DNA of 64,000 nucleotides, taken from NCBI GenBank assembly GCA_013036095.1, contig JAAXCW010000001.1, positions 186,001 to 250,000 on the forward strand. Direction: 5' to 3'. The stretch comes from Vulcanimicrobiota bacterium (lineage in GTDB: Bacteria; Vulcanimicrobiota; Vulcanimicrobiia; Vulcanimicrobiales; Vulcanimicrobiaceae). Under the pieces are notes generated by a model. That model did not search any database and was not told the DNA's origin. It saw only the letters and a list, made by a program, of their open reading frames with translations. The position numbers were made by a program, and so were the translations under genes. Shown piece after piece: positions 16,214-24,646 of the stretch (positions within the stretch are counted from its first letter, which is position 1; each line of letters begins with the position of its first letter).

Positions 16214-16953
16214 AGGCCGTGCCCGCTGTCTAACGAATCTAGGGCTTTTTTCGCAGCGGGGACAAATGGGGCAGCCATTCGATACAGATCCCGCGCACGA
16301 GCCAAATCGTACGGTACACCCATACCCGCCGCGAAAAGTGCGCCTAGCTGATACTGAGCCAAGTGATCGCCGGCGTCGGCGCTTATTTGCCAAAGCCGGG
16401 CAGCGGCGAGATACCGTTCGCGACCCGCAGAATGCGCTGCCGTTCCGTTGTTCCAAATCGGAGACGATGCGGACTGAGCTGCAGAAAGGCCGGTCGCGGT
16501 TTTGCCGGGCGATGCGGCGACATGAGTCGCTGCCTCTGCGGGGGCGCGCTCGTCAATTATGAGTCGTCCGAGGTTATATCTCGCTCGCGCATCTCCGGCG
16601 TTGGCTGCCAATTCATACCAGTGCGCTGCCCGGTTGTAATCAGGCGAGCCGGCCGCGCCTGCTTCATAGAGTTCGCCCAGGGCATTCTGCGCAGGCCCGT
16701 ATCCAAGCGCCGCAGACTTGCGCATACCAGCAAATGCTTCAGAGCAATTCATAGCTGAGGCAAATTCAAGAGCGGACCTATAGGACGACTCGGCCGGCAC
16801 CGCGGGTTGCGCTCCGCCCTTAAGCATGATCAATGTGATAGAGATACCGCACGACGGTGCGCCGTCGGCAGCGTATACCGTCGCAGGTGCGCTGAGGCAG
16901 AATGCAAACAAACACATGACGAAAACTGACCTGGGTAAGCCGCGCTGCTTCAC
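16210..16953 (-). CDS. Secreted Sel1-repeat protein
   Basis: The 247-residue product has a signal peptide (KQRGLPRSVFVMCLFAFCLSA) and several Sel1-like helical repeats: FAGMRKSAALGYGPAQNALGELYEAG, AAHWYELAANAGDARARYNLGRL and AARLWQISADAGDHLAQYQLGALFAAG. Sel1 repeats mediate protein contacts, often in secretion or cell-envelope stress signalling. The GTG start at 16953 gives the best signal peptide, and only 25 bases separate it from the divergent protease gene. The two genes share the repeat class and base composition, so they probably work together. Confidence 0.85.
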   Translation of the reverse strand: MKQRGLPRSVFVMCLFAFCLSAPATVYAADGAPSCGISITLIMLKGGAQPAVPAESSYRSALEFASAMNCSEAFAGMRKSAALGYGPAQNALGELYEAGAAGSPDYNRAAHWYELAANAGDARARYNLGRLIIDERAPAEAATHVAASPGKTATGLSAAQSASSPIWNNGTAAHSAGRERYLAAARLWQISADAGDHLAQYQLGALFAAGMGVPYDLARARDLYRMAAPFVPAAKKALDSLDSGHGL

Positions 16954-16978
16954 TCGTGTCGCTTCGGGGACTGACTTA

Positions 16979-19276
16979 ATGTACCTTGCCGCTTTAGCTC
17001 TTTCAAGCGTCGTTTATCTCGAACGGCAAGCCGCCGGTCAACGCGGCGGACTCGGAACGGGCGAGACGGGGACCGGCTTCGTTATTGCATCGACGCCACG
17101 TGTTTCATATATACTGACAGCGGCGCACGTTCTGGGTTGCGGCGAATACGGGGATCATTGCTCATCGACTATCGCGCTGCGTTTCTCCGATTCACCTGCG
17201 CGCGTCTGGCAAGCCGAGCGAACATACTCCGGCGCGGCGTTAGGTTCCGACGACCTCGCGATTCTGCTCGTGCACCGGGGAAATCTTGCCGCGTTCCCCA
17301 TCGCCGATGCTCACGAACACCAGTCTCTGACAGAAATAGGCTATCCGCAATCGCTGGTACGGCGCTTAGCGCATGTGAAAACGATCCGTCTGAAGCCGCG
17401 CGCACTGCGCGGGGCGATTAATGCGCACCTAACGGACGGACGAGAGCTGTTGTCGTTGTCCAGCGAACCGGGCGATAGCGGGGCGCCGCTTGTAAATGAA
17501 CGCGGCGCCGTCGTGGGCGTGCTGCAAGGGAAACAAGACAGGGATCACGACATTGCAATAGGCGCGACAACGGTGCGGGCGATGGTTTCGCCGCTGCTGC
17601 TCACGCTGCGCGAGCGGCTGGGCAATCCGACGAACGATCCGGACAATCGGGCGCGCGCGTACATGCTCTACTTAAACGTGCTGCATGTTGCGAGACAGCT
17701 CCAAGACCGTCAAGTGTACATAGGGAAAAGCGCGTTTGAGCAGATAGAAGACCAGCTTTATGGTGAGGCACTCGACGCGGGGAGTTTAAACGCCGCGATA
17801 GCGCTCTTATCGACGTTCGGGGAAAGAGGATTTGGCGACCTCCCGCTCAGCCCGAGCGGATTTGATTCCTCCCTTTCGGAAACGACGAGGCGAGGTTCAA
17901 TCCTCACGAAGGCACTACAGCTCGCAGTGACGGCCGTCAAATCACGAAACTCAGCGGCCACTTATGCGATCTATAAGTATTTAAGCTCGAGCCCACCGCC
18001 AAGCGGTTCCCGTGTGAGTGCGGCTGAAGCGGCTTCTTTGGAAAACAAGTATTTGCAGATGGCTGCCGATCTTGGAAATCCGTACGCGTTGGATGACCTC
18101 GCCGCAAAAACAACGGATCATGCGCGGCAGATCGATTTGATGCGACGCGCCATGCGAGGCTATGAGTTGCTCATGCAGCAAGGCGACGCCGATGCTGCCG
18201 AGCGTTACAGTTTGGACTATACGACGGCAAATGAGGATCTTCTTAGTATAAAAAACGCAGCAGTGGCTACGGATCAGAACACGTGGTACGCAGCTCGTCT
18301 CGGTTCCATAGAAGCGATAACAAAACTGTTAGACCAGCTGCAGAATCGGGCTTTGCCGGCCCAACAGGCTGAAGCTTTAGGCCTTGCGGTCAAGGCGGTA
18401 CAGCGTGGATATGTGGGTGGAGCGAGCAGAGTTCTTGCCGGCCGGGTTGGCGATGCGTATGCGTTAGGCAAACTCGTGCCGCGCGATCCGCTGCGGGCGC
18501 TTGATTTCTACGCGCTTGCTGATTTTCGTAACGAAGACGAACTAGAGAAGAAACTCATCGCTCTAGTTCCCGCGGGCGCCGGCTACACGGGCGAGTTGCA
18601 AACGTCGCATGCTTATCAAAAGGCCGCGGATGCAGTAGTGCAGCTTAAGATAGTGGATTCCGAAGGTCGGGAATCGATAGCCTCCGGCACTGTGGTCCAT
18701 AGTGATTCTCGGCGTAGCATTATCGTTACAACCTCCATTGCAATGGGCTGCGATGCTTATCTCCTTAACTGCTCCAAGGTGGAATGCGTAGAGTGGGCCG
18801 GCGGCCAGAATTTTAATGCATATCTCGCTCCTGGATTTCCGGACTCCATCTGCCCGAGCGATCCAAAGAACTCCGTTTATGATAAGGGACACATTAATAT
18901 AGTCTACGCCAGTGGGGCAAGCATTGAAAGCGGCATTGTCCTGATAGAGATGGGCCTTCCGAACGCCAAAAGTGTTTCCGTTGCGAATGCCGTACCGGAG
19001 ATTTTGATTTCAAGCGGTGAGGGAGGGTCGGACTCTACTGTGAGCTCGAAGTTTGGGCATAGAAGACGTCCCTACTGGGGCATCTTACGCGGCAAGTCAG
19101 CGGATGATCGCGTCATAACGTTCGATCTTCCAATCGAAACACTTTTTCTTGGTGCAGGAATCTTCGATTATTCCACAGGGGATCTCGTCGGCATTTTTTC
19201 CGACCCGTATGACGCGCGACGCGCGACGGGGCCGACCGCAATCCGCGAGGCACTAGCGGCTATAGGTATTCCATAG
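16979..19276 (+). CDS. Trypsin-like serine protease with Sel1-like middle and second protease-like domain
   Basis: From ATG 16979 (GGGGA site upstream; ATG 16916 is an alternative) the protein has 765 residues. A hydrophobic start is followed by a chymotrypsin-fold domain with the triad H50 (LTAAH), D91 or D92 (GSDDLAIL) and S167 (EPGDSGAP). Residues about 220-560 are alpha-helical with Sel1-like units (YLQMAADLGNPYALDDLAAKT). Residues about 570-765 look like a second protease fold (SGTVVHSDSRRSIIVTT ... DLVGIFSDPY) that lacks the triad: the His site reads TTSI and the Ser site GAGIF. Probably envelope-localised. Lower GC than flanks suggests acquisition. Confidence 0.8.
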   Translation: MYLAALALSSVVYLERQAAGQRGGLGTGETGTGFVIASTPRVSYILTAAHVLGCGEYGDHCSSTIALRFSDSPARVWQAERTYSGAALGSDDLAILLVHRGNLAAFPIADAHEHQSLTEIGYPQSLVRRLAHVKTIRLKPRALRGAINAHLTDGRELLSLSSEPGDSGAPLVNERGAVVGVLQGKQDRDHDIAIGATTVRAMVSPLLLTLRERLGNPTNDPDNRARAYMLYLNVLHVARQLQDRQVYIGKSAFEQIEDQLYGEALDAGSLNAAIALLSTFGERGFGDLPLSPSGFDSSLSETTRRGSILTKALQLAVTAVKSRNSAATYAIYKYLSSSPPPSGSRVSAAEAASLENKYLQMAADLGNPYALDDLAAKTTDHARQIDLMRRAMRGYELLMQQGDADAAERYSLDYTTANEDLLSIKNAAVATDQNTWYAARLGSIEAITKLLDQLQNRALPAQQAEALGLAVKAVQRGYVGGASRVLAGRVGDAYALGKLVPRDPLRALDFYALADFRNEDELEKKLIALVPAGAGYTGELQTSHAYQKAADAVVQLKIVDSEGRESIASGTVVHSDSRRSIIVTTSIAMGCDAYLLNCSKVECVEWAGGQNFNAYLAPGFPDSICPSDPKNSVYDKGHINIVYASGASIESGIVLIEMGLPNAKSVSVANAVPEILISSGEGGSDSTVSSKFGHRRRPYWGILRGKSADDRVITFDLPIETLFLGAGIFDYSTGDLVGIFSDPYDARRATGPTAIREALAAIGIP

Positions 19277-19324
19277 TTGACCATGACACAAGCGAAGGCG
19301 CTGAACTTGTGTCATCACGTCCCC
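19277..19324. other. Short convergent gap
   Basis: The gap between the protease gene and the peroxiredoxin contains CTTGTGTCATCACG and a nearby inverted ATGACACAAG (about 19283-19318). These pair as CATGACACAAG/CTTGTGTCATC and can fold as a bidirectional terminator-like hairpin without a clear T tract. Confidence 0.4.
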
Positions 19325-19747
19325 TTAAGTTGAAGGCAGCGAGTTGTAAACGTCCTCCGCGTGGCCGGCAACGCTGACTTTCGGCCAAACTTTGTGGACC
19401 GTGCCGTCTTTGTCCATGAGAAACGTGGTGCGCGCATCTACGCCAAAGGCGGCGTACATTTTGCCGTCGGTGTCCGCGATGAGCGGAAACGGCAGAGAGT
19501 ATTTGGCTTTGAATTTTTGATGGCTAGCGACGGAGTCTTTACTGACTCCGACGATTTGGGCGCCCTTCGCTTGAAAGCGGTCGATGGCGTCGCGAAACTG
19601 CGACCCCTCGTTCGTTCAACCCGGTGTGTCGTCTTTGGGATAAAACCATAAGACGAGCGGCTTGCCGAGCAGCTCGCGCGTATTAAATTTCTTGCCCTCG
19701 TCGTCGACGACGTCGAGCTCCGGCATTTTCGCGCCTTCGGTTAACAT
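19325..19747 (-). CDS. BCP/AhpC-type peroxiredoxin, probable selenoprotein (UGA at active site)
   Basis: Reading through one in-frame TGA (19616-19618, minus strand) gives a full 140-residue peroxiredoxin: LWFYPKDDTPG, then the TGA at codon 44, then TNEGSQFRDAID, GAQIVGVSKDSVASHQKF and DARTTFLMDKDG. The TGA replaces exactly the peroxidatic cysteine of TPGCT, where Prx selenoproteins carry Sec. No other cysteine is present, so it would be a one-Sec enzyme reducing peroxides with an external thiol. A stem-loop follows the TGA at bacterial SECIS distance. It lies 10 bases behind the K+ channel gene, probably in one operon. A nonsense mutation is the alternative, but nothing else is decayed. Confidence 0.88.
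19586..19618 (-). promoter_or_regulatory. Candidate bacterial SECIS element
   Basis: On the coding (minus) strand, 11 bases after the UGA, GTCGC pairs with GCGAC (19604-19600 and 19593-19589) around the 6-base loop AGTTTC. Two more G-C pairs lie below a G-G mismatch. Distance, small stem and a loop with G and U fit SelB-type recognition in bacteria. Confidence 0.55.
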
Positions 19748-19757
19748 GTGCGTCCTT

Positions 19758-21356
19758 TCATGAGTCCGCTTTGAATTGCGAGAGCGGTACGACGTAGAGC
19801 ACCCGGTCCTCGGGCTCCATCTCTGAAAAATCGCGTATCGGCCGCAGCTTCCCTGCCCGCCAAGCGTAGAGCGGCACGGTGCCCTCGGCGCGCGGAAGGC
19901 GGTCCGTCGCGCTGCGCACGCCCACGTTAAAGCTTTCGCCCGCAAATGAGACCCGCCCGCGCGTCCCCGGAAACCGCGCGAGGCCTGCAATCATCGGCGC
20001 GGTTAACTCCGCTGCGGAGAAGGATTTGGCGATATTGAAATTGCGTTCGATGAGGCGCGAAAAGTCCGGATCGTTGATGCGCACGACCACCGGAATCTGT
20101 GGATTTTGCACCAGCGCACCCAGCGCGGCTTCCAGATTGGCCGTATCGCTGTCGGTGACAGCGACAAAACTCAGCGCCGATTGCAGATCGCAAAACTCCA
20201 GGGTGTCGTCGCTGGTGGCGTCTCCGGTAAGCAGATCGATACGCCGAGTACGCGCGAGTTCCAGCACCAGGGTGTCGGGGCGCTGTTCGAGCACCACCAC
20301 TCGCTGGTGCATGTCGAGCAAAAAGTCGATGACGCGGGTACCCGTGCTGCCGGCTCCGCAGACCACGACATGATCCTCCGCGCGGACGCGCCGCAAACCT
20401 TGAAGCGCCGTTTCTTGCGCGCGGCTGAACGCCGACGCGATCGACGCGATGAAGATACCGGCGATCGTCACGCCGCCCACCATAATCGCCATTGCTACGA
20501 GTAGCGAAAAGTCACCGCCGTGCCGGTTGTACGGCGTGATGTCGCCGTAGCCGACGGTGAACATCGTTGCCGCCGTGAAATACATCGCTTGGATAAACGT
20601 CAGGTGCAACTGGAACGTGAAATACAACGAGCCCGCGAGAAAGAGCAGCGTGGCAAACACGAACGTATAGATAAGAAACGGCTCGTAGCGCGTCGCGGCC
20701 CGGAACATATCGCCGAGCCACTCGCGGCGGCGGCGAAATTGAGGCCGTGCGCGGCTTCGCCGGTGCCACGCGTGCTGCAGCGCATCCATCGGCCCGAACG
20801 CAACCACGCGATCGTCGCGCGCTATTCGCGCGGCGCGTTCCGGCGCGACGCTGTTGTTAACACTGACCACGCGCATGCCCAAACGGCGCTCGGCTTCGCC
20901 GACGCTGGTATCGCGCAAACCGAAGTCCCGCGCAAGCCGTTCGGAAAACCCGACAAGTGGACCGTCAACGTCGGGAAACTGCAGCGCGTAGACGCATGCC
21001 GGATCCACGGCGGCGCCGGCGTAGGTCGCGGCCGCGTGCGCCGCGGGTGATATCGCGGAGCAGTCGGAAAGATTCTGTTCGATCTTATGTCCCAGCGCGC
21101 GGTTGAATTGGCGCAAGACGATGCGGATCTTGGGATTCATCTCGCGCGCCTTTAAGGCGATCTGCAGATTGAGGCGGTCATCGCTAGAGACCGGAATAAT
21201 GCAGATGGCGCCGGTCACGCCGGCGTCGCGCAGCGCTTCATCGCCCGCCGGCCAGAGTTGCAGCACATCGTGGCCCCGCGTCGTGCGCAGTTCGTCGCAG
21301 ACGCGCCCGGCAAGGTCATCACCGCCAACGACAATAATCAAAGGCAGCTCACGCAT
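19758..21356 (-). CDS. Potassium channel with N- and C-terminal RCK/TrkA-N domains
   Basis: The 532-residue protein starts with a Rossmann RCK-like domain (LIIVVGGDDLAGRVCDELR) and an adjoining TrkA-C-like part to about 200. A two-helix pore follows with the selectivity filter TVGYGD near 265-270 and then a second RCK domain (DHVVVCGAGSTGTRVIDFLL, with acidic VVLEQRP). It is probably a membrane K+ channel gated by nucleotide or ions. ATG 21356 has GGAAGG upstream and shares CATG with the divergent methyltransferase start. The peroxiredoxin gene follows at 10 bases. An upstream extension to 21557 is antisense to the neighbour and was rejected. Confidence 0.9.
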   Translation of the reverse strand: MRELPLIIVVGGDDLAGRVCDELRTTRGHDVLQLWPAGDEALRDAGVTGAICIIPVSSDDRLNLQIALKAREMNPKIRIVLRQFNRALGHKIEQNLSDCSAISPAAHAAATYAGAAVDPACVYALQFPDVDGPLVGFSERLARDFGLRDTSVGEAERRLGMRVVSVNNSVAPERAARIARDDRVVAFGPMDALQHAWHRRSRARPQFRRRREWLGDMFRAATRYEPFLIYTFVFATLLFLAGSLYFTFQLHLTFIQAMYFTAATMFTVGYGDITPYNRHGGDFSLLVAMAIMVGGVTIAGIFIASIASAFSRAQETALQGLRRVRAEDHVVVCGAGSTGTRVIDFLLDMHQRVVVLEQRPDTLVLELARTRRIDLLTGDATSDDTLEFCDLQSALSFVAVTDSDTANLEAALGALVQNPQIPVVVRINDPDFSRLIERNFNIAKSFSAAELTAPMIAGLARFPGTRGRVSFAGESFNVGVRSATDRLPRAEGTVPLYAWRAGKLRPIRDFSEMEPEDRVLYVVPLSQFKADS

Positions 21357-21933
21357 GACCGAACCTTCCACAGACGCCGGGAAGCTCCGCCGCGCACATC
21401 CGCTGACAATCTCGCTAATCGCACGTCTCCGCGCGGTTCCAAACGCGCGCGTCTTGGAAATCGGCGTAGGCACGGGACGAAACACTGAAGCGTTGCGTGC
21501 CGCTGGTCTCCAAGTCGACTCGCTTGCGGACGGCGTCCAAATTCCCGTGCACGACAATTATTACGACGCCGCGCTCACCACGCACGCATTGCTTCACGGA
21601 ACGCCGGGTACGATTGCGGCTTCACTCGGCGCAATTGCGGATACGCTAAAGCCAGGAGCCCCGCTGCACGCGACGTTCGCCTCAACCCTCGACGCGCGCT
21701 TTGGAAAAGGCCAACGTATCTCCAAACACGTTTATGCGGCCGAAACGGGCGACGAGGCCGGCGTCCCGCACGTGTATTTTATCAGTGAAGAATTACGCTC
21801 GCTGTTGGAAGCGAACTACCGCGTCGAGTCGATTCAAGAAACCGCCGCGGACGATATCGTCGGGACGTGGGGCCACCGCGAACCGCTGCGCGGCGTCGTT
21901 CATTGGTTCGTTCGCGCGGTCAAGAAAGGCTAA
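21355..21933 (+). CDS. SAM-dependent methyltransferase
   Basis: The 192-residue class I methyltransferase has motif [17 protein letters not shown] at about 34-49 and a region [17 protein letters not shown] at the motif IV position. A histidine- and acidic-rich linker precedes [13 protein letters not shown] at the end. The substrate is unknown. The start ATG 21355 has an AAAGG site and overlaps the divergent channel start. The stop overlaps thiG by four bases in convergent orientation. Confidence 0.8.
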   Translation: MTEPSTDAGKLRRAHPLTISLIARLRAVPNARVLEIGVGTGRNTEALRAAGLQVDSLADGVQIPVHDNYYDAALTTHALLHGTPGTIAASLGAIADTLKPGAPLHATFASTLDARFGKGQRISKHVYAAETGDEAGVPHVYFISEELRSLLEANYRVESIQETAADDIVGTWGHREPLRGVVHWFVRAVKKG

Positions 21934-22715
21934 GACTTGTTGACGGTAATGAGGTCGCGCATCGGGCTTGACGCGTTCGCATAGAGCCTCTTCTCCATCC
22001 GTCCCGCTAGAAACGCCAGCCGGCCGGCCTCGATCGCGCGTTTCATTGCTTCGGCCATGATCACCGGCTCTTTGGCAGCTGCAATGCCCGTGTTCATGAG
22101 AACGGCGTCGACGCCAAGTTCCATCGCAGTGGCGGCATCGCTTGCCGTACCGACGCCCGCATCCACGATGACTGGAATACCGGCGCGCTCTTTAATAATG
22201 CGAATCGAATATGGATTACAAACCCCCAGGCCGCTGCCGATCGGGGCTGCCAGTGGCATGACTGCCGCGCAACCTAATTCTTCCAGGTGCTTGCACGCGA
22301 CCGGATCATCGACGATATAAGGCAGAACCGTGAAACCGTCGCGCACGAGTTCCTCCGCGGCAGCGAGCGTTTCGCGGGTGTCGGGATAGAGCGTTTGCGC
22401 GTCGCCGATAACTTCGAGTTTGATGAGATCGGTTTCGCACAACTCGCGCGCGAGCTGCGCGGTCAGCACCGCCTCTTTGGCGCTGTAACAGCCGGCCGTG
22501 TTCGGCAGAATCGCGTAGCGCGATCGGTCGATATAATCCAGCAGCGTCTTCCCGCTCTTGTCATCGAGATTGATCCGCCGGATGGCGACCGTAACCATTT
22601 GCGCGCCGCTGGCATCATGCGCCGCTTGCATCACGTCGATCGATGGGTATTTCCCGCTCCCCACGATAAGGCGCGATGTCAGTTCGAGTTTGCCGATGCG
22701 CAATGTATCTTGCAC
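21930..22715 (-). CDS. thiG: ThiG, thiazole synthase
   Basis: ThiG condenses deoxyxylulose phosphate, dehydroglycine and ThiS thiocarboxylate into the thiazole of thiamine. The 261-residue barrel has [11 protein letters not shown], the lysine region [47 protein letters not shown] and [18 protein letters not shown]. The GTG at 22715 follows a GGAGGG site and comes one base after the thiS stop. A start at 22760 would lie inside thiS. The thiS-thiG pair is the usual arrangement. Confidence 0.95.
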   Translation of the reverse strand: MQDTLRIGKLELTSRLIVGSGKYPSIDVMQAAHDASGAQMVTVAIRRINLDDKSGKTLLDYIDRSRYAILPNTAGCYSAKEAVLTAQLARELCETDLIKLEVIGDAQTLYPDTRETLAAAEELVRDGFTVLPYIVDDPVACKHLEELGCAAVMPLAAPIGSGLGVCNPYSIRIIKERAGIPVIVDAGVGTASDAATAMELGVDAVLMNTGIAAAKEPVIMAEAMKRAIEAGRLAFLAGRMEKRLYANASSPMRDLITVNKS

Positions 22716-22716
22716 G

Positions 22717-22917
22717 TTACCCTCCGGCCACCGCGCGGATGATTTCGACGCGGTCTCCATCTTCGACGACTTCTTGCGCGAACGTGGCGCGCCGCACGAC
22801 GCGATCGTTCTTTGCGACCGCGATGCCGCGCTCGGGCGCGTCGATATGCGCCAGCAACCGCTCCATCGTCATGCCGTCGGGAAGTTCGCGCACCTCGCCG
22901 TTAATCGTCGCCTTCAT
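22717..22917 (-). CDS. thiS: ThiS, sulfur carrier for thiazole synthesis
   Basis: A 66-residue ubiquitin-like protein with N-terminal [15 protein letters not shown], the central [21 protein letters not shown] and the essential C-terminal Gly-Gly (RAVAGG), which is adenylated and converted to thiocarboxylate by ThiF/ThiI-type enzymes. It starts at ATG 22917, ten bases after the ETF-QO stop at 22928, and sits directly before thiG. No thiO or thiF is seen next to it. Confidence 0.93.
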   Translation of the reverse strand: MKATINGEVRELPDGMTMERLLAHIDAPERGIAVAKNDRVVRRATFAQEVVEDGDRVEIIRAVAGG

Positions 22918-22927
22918 ATTGCAACGC

Positions 22928-24637
22928 TTACATGTTGGTGTAGACCGGGCCCTCCCCGCCTTGCGGGGGTACCCAAGTGATAATTTGGTAGGGGTCCATG
23001 ATGTCGCAGGTTTTGCAGTGCACGCAGTTCGTGAAGTTGATTTGCAGCCGGCCTTCAACCTCGCCGTTGCCGCCCTTCTTCTCAAAGAACGGTTCGTAGA
23101 CTTGCGCCGGACAGAAATATTGGCATGGATTGCCGTACTCGACGGTGCAGCGGTCGCGGCAAATATTCGTATCGGCGACCTTCAAATGGCTCGGCTGGTT
23201 CTCTTCATGGGAAACGCCGCTGTTGTACACATCGGTCAGTTTTCCGAACGTCAGCACGTTGTCGATCTTTGCGCGCGGCGTTTCTTTGGGCTTGTAACCG
23301 GCCTTTTCCATGCGCGCGTAACCCGCTTTTCCGGGCAGCTTGTTTTTGAAGCCGAAACCGCGCCCGCCCGTGATCATGCCGAGGCTGACGTTAAGCATGC
23401 CGGCAACCAAACCGCCTTCAAAGCCTTGATGGAAGTTGCGCGCCGCAAAAAGTTCGCGATAAGCCCACGAGTCTCTGAATCTGCTTTCCACCGCGGAGAG
23501 GCGAGCCGAGCCGGTGTCGCCGGCTTGCAGCGCTTCAAATGCCGTCTCGGCGGCGAGCATGCCCGACTTCATTGCCAAGTGAATGCCTTTGAGCCGCATC
23601 CCGTTTAGAAAGCCGGCCGAGTCTCCCACGATGAGCAGGCCGTCACTATACATCCGAGGCATCGCAAAGAGTCCGCCTTCGGGAATGGCTTTGGCGCCGT
23701 AGCGAACGAGCGTGGCGTTTTGAAGCAGCGCACGGATGGCCGGATGTTGTTTGAATCGCTGCAGTTCATTGTGCGGATCGGTCGTCGGATTAAGGTAGTC
23801 AAGGCCCGTAACAAATCCGACGTCGAGTATGTCCTCCTGCATTCCGTACACGAAACCGCCGCCGAATGTTTCGTGAGGCAACGGATAGCCGAGCGTGTGA
23901 ATCACGCTGCCCGGCTGCACACGCCCCGGCGGACAGTGCCACAACTCTTTGACGCCCGCCGCGTAGACTTGCGGCTCACGCCCCGCATCGAGATTTAATC
24001 GCGCTTCGGCCTGCTTGACGAGCGTACCGCGCGGACCTTCGCCGAGCACGACGATCTTTGCCAAGATATCGGCGCCCGGTTCGTAATTCGGTTTTGGATT
24101 GCCGTTCTTATCGACGCCTTTGTCACCGGTGCGCACGCCGATCGCGCGCTCGCCGTCCCACAATAATTCTTGTCCGGGAAATGCCGGAAAGACTTGCGCG
24201 CCAGCCTCTTCGGCTTTCGCGCCCAGCCACTTCACGATCTTTTGCAAGGAAGCGACGTATTTTCCGCGGTTCTTGAGCATCGGCGGGTTGATCGGCGCTT
24301 TGATTTTGGCGTTCTCGGTGAGAAACCACAATTGATCGCTCGTGACTTCGGATTCGACCGGCGCTTGCGCGCGCCAATCCGGCAAGAGCTCGTCGAGCGC
24401 CTTCGGATCCATCACCGCGCCGGAGATTCCGTGGCTGCCAATCTCACCGCTCTTGTCGATCACGAGCACGTCCAGCTCGCGCCCAGCGGCCTTCGCCAAC
24501 TGCATCAGGCGAATCGCGCCCGCCAAACTGGCCGGGCCCGCGCCCACGAACAGGACGTCTACTTCGAGCGATTCGCGGTCCGGCATTTTTCCGGGCTTCG
24601 GCGGCGCCCACGGGAAGCTCTTGTATGGAAATCGCAT
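22928..24637 (-). CDS. Electron transfer flavoprotein:ubiquinone oxidoreductase (FixCX-type)
   Basis: This monotopic flavoprotein passes electrons from ETF to the quinone pool. Its 569 residues show an FAD motif (VDVLFVGAGPASLAGAIRL), the IGSHGISGAVMDP segment, the GDSAGFLNGMRLKGIHLAM flavin/quinone region and a C-terminal 4Fe-4S ferredoxin domain with cysteines in CRDRCTVEYGNPCQYFC and NCVHCKTCDIMDP. That last motif is diagnostic for ETF-QO. It is the first gene of a thiS/thiG-containing minus run. With menaquinone genes later in the window, menaquinone is a likely acceptor. Confidence 0.95.
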   Translation of the reverse strand: MRFPYKSFPWAPPKPGKMPDRESLEVDVLFVGAGPASLAGAIRLMQLAKAAGRELDVLVIDKSGEIGSHGISGAVMDPKALDELLPDWRAQAPVESEVTSDQLWFLTENAKIKAPINPPMLKNRGKYVASLQKIVKWLGAKAEEAGAQVFPAFPGQELLWDGERAIGVRTGDKGVDKNGNPKPNYEPGADILAKIVVLGEGPRGTLVKQAEARLNLDAGREPQVYAAGVKELWHCPPGRVQPGSVIHTLGYPLPHETFGGGFVYGMQEDILDVGFVTGLDYLNPTTDPHNELQRFKQHPAIRALLQNATLVRYGAKAIPEGGLFAMPRMYSDGLLIVGDSAGFLNGMRLKGIHLAMKSGMLAAETAFEALQAGDTGSARLSAVESRFRDSWAYRELFAARNFHQGFEGGLVAGMLNVSLGMITGGRGFGFKNKLPGKAGYARMEKAGYKPKETPRAKIDNVLTFGKLTDVYNSGVSHEENQPSHLKVADTNICRDRCTVEYGNPCQYFCPAQVYEPFFEKKGGNGEVEGRLQINFTNCVHCKTCDIMDPYQIITWVPPQGGEGPVYTNM

Positions 24638-24646
24638 TCAGGCGCC

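Noticed and set aside
19616-19990. A truncated peroxiredoxin or pseudogene ending at TPG
   Set aside because: The frame beyond the TGA encodes the rest of a normal peroxiredoxin without further defects. The TGA is at the active-site Cys, so selenocysteine explains it better than a nonsense mutation.
21357-21557. Extension of the K+ channel beyond 21356
   Set aside because: It runs antisense through the methyltransferase gene and lacks any domain; ATG 21356 has a good ribosome site.
22716-22760. thiG start at 22760
   Set aside because: This would place the thiG N terminus inside thiS; GTG 22715 has a GGAGGG site and matches the family length.
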